Positions 5,210 to 9,299 of a stretch of 9,299 nucleotides of DNA are shown here, one piece after another (position 1 is the stretch's first letter; each line of letters starts with the position of its first letter). Under the pieces are notes generated by a model, which searched no databases, was not told the origin of the DNA, and saw only the letters and a program-made list of their open reading frames with translations. The stretch is taken from the NCBI GenBank assembly GCA_025464025.1, contig JAODBP010000041.1, positions 1-9,299 of the forward strand, read 5' to 3'. The position numbers and the translations under genes were made by a program. This DNA is from Actinomycetes bacterium (GTDB lineage Bacteria > Actinomycetota > Acidimicrobiia > Acidimicrobiales > CADCSY01).

Positions 5210-6369
5210 TGGACCTCACGTGGACCGACAACGAGCTCGCGTTCCGCGCCGAGGCGCGGGCGTGGCTCGAAGCGAACCTGGTCGAGTGGAAGGGCCGCAT
5301 CGGGGGCGAGCCCCTCTCCGGTGACACCCACGAGGGCTTCGCCCAGCACCTGGTCTGGGAGCGCATGCTCTACGACGACCGCTGGGCGGTGGTCTCGTGG
5401 CCCAAGGAGTACGGCGGCCGCGAGGCGTCGATCTGGGAGTGGGTGATCTTCGAGGAGGAGTACTACCGGGCCGGTGGCCCGCAGCGCATCACCCAGAACG
5501 GCATCTTCCTCCTGGCCCCGAGCATCTTCGAGTTCGGGACCAAGGAGCAGCAGGACGCCATCCTCCCCCGCATGGCCGCCGGTGACGACCTGTGGTGCCA
5601 GGGCTGGTCGGAGCCCAACGCCGGGTCCGACCTGGCCAGCTTGAAGTCGAAGGCCACCAAGGTCGACGGCGGTTGGCTGCTGAACGGCCAGAAGACGTGG
5701 ACCACCCGGGGCGCCTTCTGCACCCACCTGTTCGGCCTGTTCCGCACCGACCCCGAGTCGGCCCGGCACAAGGGCCTCTCGTACCTGCTCGTGCCCCTCG
5801 ACCTCGACGGCATCACCGTGCGGGGCTTCAGCCGGCTCGAAGGCGACGAGGGCTTCGCCGAGGTGTTCTTCGAGGACGCCTTCGTGGCCGACGAACAGGC
5901 CTACGGCTCGCCCGTGCTGGGCGGCACCGACGGTGGTTGGGGCGTGGCCATGGCCACCACCTCGTCCGAGCGGGGCCTCACTCTGCGCTCCCCCGGCCGC
6001 TTCACCGCCGCCGCCGACCGCCTGCTCGAGCTGTGGAAGGAGCGGGGCGGCAGCGAGTCGCTGCGCCAGCGCATCATCGGGGCATGGGTCAAGGCCGAGG
6101 CCTACCGGGTGCAGACGCTGCAGACGGTGACCAACACCGTCGAGGGCCGGCCCGCCGGAGCCGAGACCAGCCTGGTCAAGCTGTGGTGGTCGGAGCTCGA
6201 CGTCGAGCTCCACGAGGTCGCCCTCGACCTGCTCGGCCCCGACGCCGAGCTCGAGGGCCCGTGGTCGAAGGGCTGGCAGTTCGCCCTGTCCGGGCCCATC
6301 TACGCCGGCACCAACGAGGTCCAGCGCAACATCGCCGCCGAACGAGTCCTGGGGTTGCCACGCCGATGA
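5209..6369 (+). CDS. Acyl-CoA dehydrogenase, full-length catalytic subunit (FadE/ChsE type)
   Basis: This FAD enzyme of 386 residues oxidises an acyl-CoA to the 2-enoyl-CoA. It starts at ATG 5209, sharing one base with the thiolase stop. Domain order: N-terminal helices (1-120), with WPKEYGG (64-70); the beta domain, with QGWSEPNAGSDLASLKSKAT (131-150), the family FAD/substrate signature, and LNGQKTWTT (158-166); then the C-terminal helical domain ending PIYAGTNEVQRNIAAERVLG (363-382). The MCAD-type catalytic Glu of YEGT is Ala366 here. Glu254, in TSSERGL, sits where isovaleryl-CoA dehydrogenase and mycobacterial FadE26 carry their base, so it is the probable catalytic residue. The next gene encodes a shortened dehydrogenase and starts with a 4-base overlap, as in the alpha2beta2 sterol side-chain dehydrogenases of actinobacteria. 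The substrate is inferred to be a bulky, possibly steroid, acyl-CoA. Confidence 0.9.
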   Translation: MDLTWTDNELAFRAEARAWLEANLVEWKGRIGGEPLSGDTHEGFAQHLVWERMLYDDRWAVVSWPKEYGGREASIWEWVIFEEEYYRAGGPQRITQNGIFLLAPSIFEFGTKEQQDAILPRMAAGDDLWCQGWSEPNAGSDLASLKSKATKVDGGWLLNGQKTWTTRGAFCTHLFGLFRTDPESARHKGLSYLLVPLDLDGITVRGFSRLEGDEGFAEVFFEDAFVADEQAYGSPVLGGTDGGWGVAMATTSSERGLTLRSPGRFTAAADRLLELWKERGGSESLRQRIIGAWVKAEAYRVQTLQTVTNTVEGRPAGAETSLVKLWWSELDVELHEVALDLLGPDAELEGPWSKGWQFALSGPIYAGTNEVQRNIAAERVLGLPRR

Positions 6370-7322
6370 GGTTCTCCTTCGACGACGACCAGCTCGCGTT
6401 CCGCGACACCGTGCGCGACCTGCTGGCCAAGGAGTGCACGCCCGACGTCATCCGCGCCGCGTGGGCCGCCGAGGTGCTCGACCGCGGCGTGTGGGACCAG
6501 CTGGCCGAGATGGGCGTGCTCGGCATCCTCGCCCCCGAGGCCGCCGGTGGCATGGGCCTCGACGAGCGCTGGCTGGTGCTGCTGCTAGAGGAGTGCGGCT
6601 ACGCCGGGCTCCCCCACCCCATCGTGGAGACGGCGGCCGTGGCCATGCCGCTGGTGGCCGACCGGGTCGAGCCCAACGCCCTGATCACCACCGACCTCGG
6701 TGGCCCCCTCGTCCCGGCCGCCGCCGATGCCGACCAGCTCCTGGTGGCCGACGGCGCCGCCGGTCTGGTGCTGGTGGCCGGCCCCGACGTCGTCATCGAG
6801 GAGGCCGAGGTCGTCGACCGGGGCCGCCGGGCGGGCCGGGTCGCCTGGGAGCCGAGCGTGGTCTCGGGTGTCGCCGGTGATCGCGACCTGGCGTTCGACC
6901 GGGGCGCCTGGGGCGCGGCCGCCTTCCTGGTGGGCCTGGGCCAGCGCATGCTCGACATCACCGTCGAGTACGTGAAGGAGCGCGAGCAGTTCGGCGTGCC
7001 CATCGGCTCGTTCCAGGCGGTGAAGCACCACCTGGCCGACGCCGCCCTCCAGCTCGCCTTCGCCCGCCCCGCCGTGGAGCGGGCGGCGTGGTCGCTGGCG
7101 GTGGGCGACGAGCACCGCAGCCGCGACGTGTCGATGGCCAAGGCCATGGCATCCGACGCCGTGCGCCTCGTCGGCCGCAAGGCCCTCCAGTGCCACGGCG
7201 CCATCGGCTACACCGAGGAGGCCGACCTCCACCTCTTCCTCAAGCGGTCGTGGGCGCTCCAGCGCACGTGGGGCGACGCCGACTGGCACCGCGACCGCAT
7301 CGGGCGGGCGCTCGGGATCTGA
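6366..7322 (+). CDS. Short acyl-CoA dehydrogenase, probable non-catalytic partner subunit
   Basis: This 318-residue protein is shorter than the usual 380-400 because the central beta domain is reduced (about 105-175). The N-terminal helices (1-100) include LGILAPEAAGGMGLDE (52-67), and the C-terminal helices carry EREQFGVPIGSFQAVKHHLAD (205-225) and LQCHGAIGYTEEADLHLFLKR (274-294). Arg206/Gln208 and the GAIGYTEE turn usually contact the FAD across the subunit interface. No convincing Glu occupies either known catalytic position: the segment before GLGQRMLD reads FDRGAWGAAAF, and the C-terminal YEGT-equivalent is lost. This fits ChsE1/FadE28 or FadE27-like partner subunits, which complete the active site of their full-length neighbour. 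ATG 6366 overlaps the preceding TGA (ATGA), favouring equal synthesis. The frame is intact, so it is not a decayed gene. Confidence 0.88.
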   Translation: MRFSFDDDQLAFRDTVRDLLAKECTPDVIRAAWAAEVLDRGVWDQLAEMGVLGILAPEAAGGMGLDERWLVLLLEECGYAGLPHPIVETAAVAMPLVADRVEPNALITTDLGGPLVPAAADADQLLVADGAAGLVLVAGPDVVIEEAEVVDRGRRAGRVAWEPSVVSGVAGDRDLAFDRGAWGAAAFLVGLGQRMLDITVEYVKEREQFGVPIGSFQAVKHHLADAALQLAFARPAVERAAWSLAVGDEHRSRDVSMAKAMASDAVRLVGRKALQCHGAIGYTEEADLHLFLKRSWALQRTWGDADWHRDRIGRALGI

Positions 7323-7325
7323 TCC

Positions 7326-7943
7326 TCAGTCGCCGCTGACGAAGTACATCCAGTCGCCGGTGTGGCTGATGGCCACGCGGTAGCCGGTGTAGAGGTCGCT
7401 CGACTTGAAGCCGGCGACCTGCTCGTCGGTGTAGACGCCCTTCAGCGCCTCCCAGTCGGCATCGGTGCGCACGTCCTGGTCGGCTGACGGCCACGACACG
7501 TACGTCGCTCCACCATCGGGCAGCTGGCGGGCCACGTGGGGCAGGTTCAGGATCTGGACCAGGAGCTTCATGACCGGCTCGTCGGCCGCCTCCCGGGCCC
7601 GCCAGTAGTCGGCCGCACCACCGGCGGCGTCGCCGAACGTGTAGTTGAAGTCCTTGGCCGCCAGCGTCTCGAGCGTGTCGTAGTCGCAGGCCACCGCGGC
7701 ATCGAAGATGGCCTGGCGCTTGGCCGTCACCGCCGCCGGCAGGCCCTCCTGGGGTTGGAGCTGGATGCGGATGCCCGCCGTGGAGCACTCGACCGGCACC
7801 ACCGTCGTGCTCGGGCTGAGGGTGGTGCTGGTGGCCGCGGACGGATCGCCGGACGAGGCGGTGGTGGGGCTGTCGCTGCCACAGGCGACGGCGACGACGA
7901 GGAGGGGCAGCACGAGGACGAGGGGGAAGCGGGGCATGGCCAT
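7326..7943 (-). CDS. Secreted lipoprotein of unknown function
   Basis: This 205-residue protein is convergent with the dehydrogenase operon, with only 3 bases between the stops. It starts MAMPRFPLVLVLPLLVVAVAC; Cys21 after a hydrophobic core (7-19) forms a lipobox (AVAC, with Ala rather than Leu at -3), then a Ser/Thr-rich linker (24-48). I chose ATG 7943, which has GGGGCG six bases upstream. A GTG at 7976 overlapping the P450 stop (GTGA) is a serious alternative, adding 11 N-terminal residues. The folded part begins near 51 (VECSTAG), continues KRQAIFDAAVACDYDTLETL (75-94), and ends GYRVAISHTGDWMYFVSGD (187-205). Cys53 and Cys86 could form a disulfide. The helix-then-sheet layout recalls small NTF2-like or solute-binding folds, but I do not recognise the family. 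It is probably co-transcribed with the P450. Confidence 0.75.
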   Translation of the reverse strand: MAMPRFPLVLVLPLLVVAVACGSDSPTTASSGDPSAATSTTLSPSTTVVPVECSTAGIRIQLQPQEGLPAAVTAKRQAIFDAAVACDYDTLETLAAKDFNYTFGDAAGGAADYWRAREAADEPVMKLLVQILNLPHVARQLPDGGATYVSWPSADQDVRTDADWEALKGVYTDEQVAGFKSSDLYTGYRVAISHTGDWMYFVSGD

Positions 7944-7961
7944 CAGACGCCCCGAACGCGG

Positions 7962-7976
7962 CGAACGTTCCGTCAC
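7962..7976 (-). promoter_or_regulatory. Degenerate copy of the DUF35-operon palindrome upstream of the lipoprotein gene
   Basis: Read on the minus strand this is GTGACGGAACGTTCG, matching the palindrome at 3465-3479 in 12 of 15 positions, including an unbroken 11-base core TGACGGAACGT and the same GAA spacer. One half-site is nearly intact and the other is degenerate. It lies 19-33 bases upstream of the lipoprotein ATG and overlaps the P450 stop codon. It could be a weak second operator for the same regulator; coding constraint or chance could also explain it. Confidence 0.3.
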
Positions 7977-9148
7977 ACCCGCTCGACCGTCACCGGCAAC
8001 GACCGGTGGCCCAACGCCCAGAACACCGGGTTGGGCTCGGGGACGAAGCCCTCGATCGGACGGAACGAGGCCACGGCGTCGCAGAACACCTCGAGGGCCA
8101 CGATGGCCTCCATGCGGGCCAGCGACGCCCCCGGGCAGACGTGGGGGCCGGCGCCGAAGGCCAGGTGGTCGCGCGGTCGAGGGCGGTCGACGCGGAACGT
8201 GTCGGGGTCGCCGTGGATGCACTCGTCGCGGTTGGCCGAGGCCAGGCCGAACACGACCCGGTCACCGGGGCCCAGGGGGCACCCTTCGATCTCGGTGTCG
8301 CTGAGCACGGCCCGGGCCAGGACCTGCACCGGTGAGTCGTGGCGCAGCGACTCCTCCACCACGATCGGGATGAGCGACCGGTCGGCTCGCACCCGGGCGT
8401 AGAGCACGAAGTCGCCGGCCAGGGTGTGGAGCATGTTGCCGATCAGGTTCCGGGTCGTCTCGTTGCCGGCCACGATCAGCAGCAGCACCTGGGTGCGGAT
8501 GGCGTCGTCGGTGAGCAGCTCGCCGTCGACGTCGGTGACGAGGAACCGGGTGATGACGTCGTCGGGCGGGTCGCTCAGGGCCCGGCGCTGGTTGATGTGG
8601 CGCTGGATGTACGCCGCGAACTCGGGGTGGTAGTCCGACAGCGTCCCCGGCGTCGTCGCCTCCTGCTGGTTGGCCAGCAGCTCGTCGGACCACCGCTGGA
8701 ACAGCTCGCGGTCCTCGACCGGCACGCCGAGCACGTGGGCGATGACGCCCGAGGGGATGGGGTCGACGAAGCCGGAGATGAGGTCGATGGGATCGCCGTC
8801 GAGCGTCTCGGCCAGGAGGGTGGTGGCCAGGCGGCGCACGTAGGGCTCGACCGGAGCGGTGCGGTGGGGCGCCACCACCGTGTTCACGACCCGGCGGATC
8901 TTGCCGTGGCGGGGCTCGGGCACGGCCGGCAGCGGCACCTGGTCGGCGGGCAGCCCGGTCACGTCCTGGAACGAGCCCACGAAGTGCTCGACGTGCTTCA
9001 GGCCGGTGACCACCCCGGCGGCGGTGGCGATGTAGTGGCCGGCCGCCGTCTCCACCACGCCGCCCTCGGCCCGGATGGCGGCCATGGCCCGGTAGCGCTC
9101 GTCCGAGCCGGTGGTGTACGGGTCGAACTGCTCAGTCGTGTCGGTCAC
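7973..9148 (-). CDS. Cytochrome P450 (bacterial soluble class)
   Basis: This 391-residue haem-thiolate monooxygenase, of normal length for soluble bacterial P450s, uses electrons from ferredoxin to hydroxylate a substrate. I favour the GTG at 9148, which has GGGGGA about five bases upstream and gives the start MTDTTEQFDPYTT. An ATG at 9160 (four residues longer) has GGAG with no spacer. Signature elements (numbered from GTG): C-helix PRHGKIRR with His81 and Arg85; I-helix oxygen-activation motif AGNETT (227-232); K-helix ExxR Glu266-Arg269 (EESLR); haem loop FGAGPHVCPG (331-340) with the axial Cys338. It has no membrane anchor. The steroid/lipid neighbourhood suggests a lipid or sterol substrate, but it does not look like CYP125 or CYP142 to me. 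No ferredoxin gene is present. The downstream lipoprotein gene may be co-transcribed, and a regulator gene lies upstream. Confidence 0.93.
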   Translation of the reverse strand: MTDTTEQFDPYTTGSDERYRAMAAIRAEGGVVETAAGHYIATAAGVVTGLKHVEHFVGSFQDVTGLPADQVPLPAVPEPRHGKIRRVVNTVVAPHRTAPVEPYVRRLATTLLAETLDGDPIDLISGFVDPIPSGVIAHVLGVPVEDRELFQRWSDELLANQQEATTPGTLSDYHPEFAAYIQRHINQRRALSDPPDDVITRFLVTDVDGELLTDDAIRTQVLLLIVAGNETTRNLIGNMLHTLAGDFVLYARVRADRSLIPIVVEESLRHDSPVQVLARAVLSDTEIEGCPLGPGDRVVFGLASANRDECIHGDPDTFRVDRPRPRDHLAFGAGPHVCPGASLARMEAIVALEVFCDAVASFRPIEGFVPEPNPVFWALGHRSLPVTVERV

Positions 9149-9166
9149 GAGATCCCCCATCTCCGC

Positions 9167-9202
9167 CGGGGGCGCAGGCTAGTGAGCCGCCCTGGCCCCC
9201 CG
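9167..9202. other. Nested inverted repeat in the regulator-P450 gap
   Basis: The outer arms CGGGGG (9167-9172) and CCCCCG (9197-9202) enclose an inner GGCT-AGTG-AGCC hairpin (9177-9188). It lies between the regulator stop and the P450 start and could be a weak terminator or leader structure. GC-rich DNA forms such short stems readily, so support is low. Confidence 0.2.
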
Positions 9203-9211
9203 ACGGGATGG

Positions 9212-9299
9212 TCAGGCCGGCTCGCCCGCCACCGCCGCCGACAACCGGGTCAGCAGCTTGGCCAGCTGCTGGAGGTCGCGGTCGCTCCACTCCTCGAGC
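9212..9299 (-). CDS. C-terminal end of a probable MarR-family transcriptional regulator (truncated by window)
   Basis: Only the last 28 residues are visible, LEEWSDRDLQQLAKLLTRLS followed by AAVAGEPA and a TGA at 9212-9214. A W-S-D/E-x-D/E-L-x-x-L-x-x-L-L-x-R-L ending is characteristic of the final dimerisation helix of MarR-family regulators. It lies upstream of the P450 on the same strand, about 60 bases away, so it may regulate it. The DNA-binding wing is outside the window, and a coiled helix this short could belong to other families. Confidence 0.5.
   Translation of the reverse strand, partial: LEEWSDRDLQQLAKLLTRLSAAVAGEPA

Noticed and set aside
4903..6213. A 436-codon minus-strand open frame opposite the thiolase/dehydrogenase junction
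   Set aside because: It is the mirror of two well-supported genes, has no ribosome site or recognisable domain, and shows the same GC-driven composition.
6366..7322. The short acyl-CoA dehydrogenase as a truncated pseudogene
   Set aside because: The frame is intact, both ends align to the family, the start overlaps its partner, and a reduced middle with missing Glu is normal for the non-catalytic subunit of paired enzymes.
7944..7976. GTG 7976 as the lipoprotein start
   Set aside because: It gives a GTGA overlap like apbE, but the ATG at 7943 gives a compact, typical lipoprotein signal. This is not excluded.
9149..9160. ATG 9160 as the P450 start
   Set aside because: The GGAG upstream touches the ATG with no spacer, whereas GTG 9148 has a properly spaced GGGGGA. 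It is still possible and changes only four residues.

Overview
This window is about 70% GC and very compact. Consecutive genes overlap by 1-4 bases (TAATG, TGATG, GTGA and ATGA junctions) and several starts have AGGAGG-type ribosome binding sites. Together with SCP-x/Ltp thiolases, DUF35 proteins and paired acyl-CoA dehydrogenases, this points to a sterol-degrading actinomycete-type genome. The Thr/Pro-rich linkers and general style suggest the class Acidimicrobiia, but that placement is inference. No tRNA, rRNA, CRISPR array, insertion sequence or phage gene was seen.

Region 1 (1-1369, + strand): the 3' end of an Ltp4-like thiolase, then a complete Ltp3-like thiolase whose start overlaps the preceding stop. 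In Rhodococcus, ltp3 and ltp4 are needed to shorten C24-branched sterol side chains. A 47-base near-perfect hairpin (1376-1422) closes this block.

Region 2 (1423-3434, + strand): a three-gene flavin electron-transfer module. It encodes an exported FMN_bind protein with the DGVSGAT flavinylation motif, a ferric-reductase-like bis-heme b membrane protein, and ApbE, the FAD:protein FMN transferase expected to attach the flavin. Upstream lies a candidate regulatory array of 11-bp phased repeats. Electrons would pass from the membrane haem protein to the covalent flavin on the outside; neither donor nor acceptor can be read from the sequence.

Region 3 (3465-7322, + strand): a second acyl-CoA operon starting with a perfect 6-3-6 palindrome that looks like a TetR-type operator. 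It encodes a DUF35 zinc-ribbon/OB protein, an SCP-x-like thiolase that keeps its nucleophilic Cys, and two acyl-CoA dehydrogenases. One dehydrogenase is full length with a catalytic Glu; the other is a short, probably non-catalytic partner. This matches the logic of actinobacterial sterol side-chain beta-oxidation: an alpha2beta2 dehydrogenase plus a thiolase or aldolase bound to a DUF35 partner. A 31-codon reading frame fills the only real gap, between the DUF35 and thiolase genes.

Region 4 (7326-9299, - strand, convergent): a lipoprotein of unknown function, a cytochrome P450 and the C-terminal end of a probable MarR-family regulator. A degenerate copy of the region 3 palindrome lies just upstream of the lipoprotein start. 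The P450 fits a steroid/lipid catabolic locus, but its substrate cannot be assigned here.
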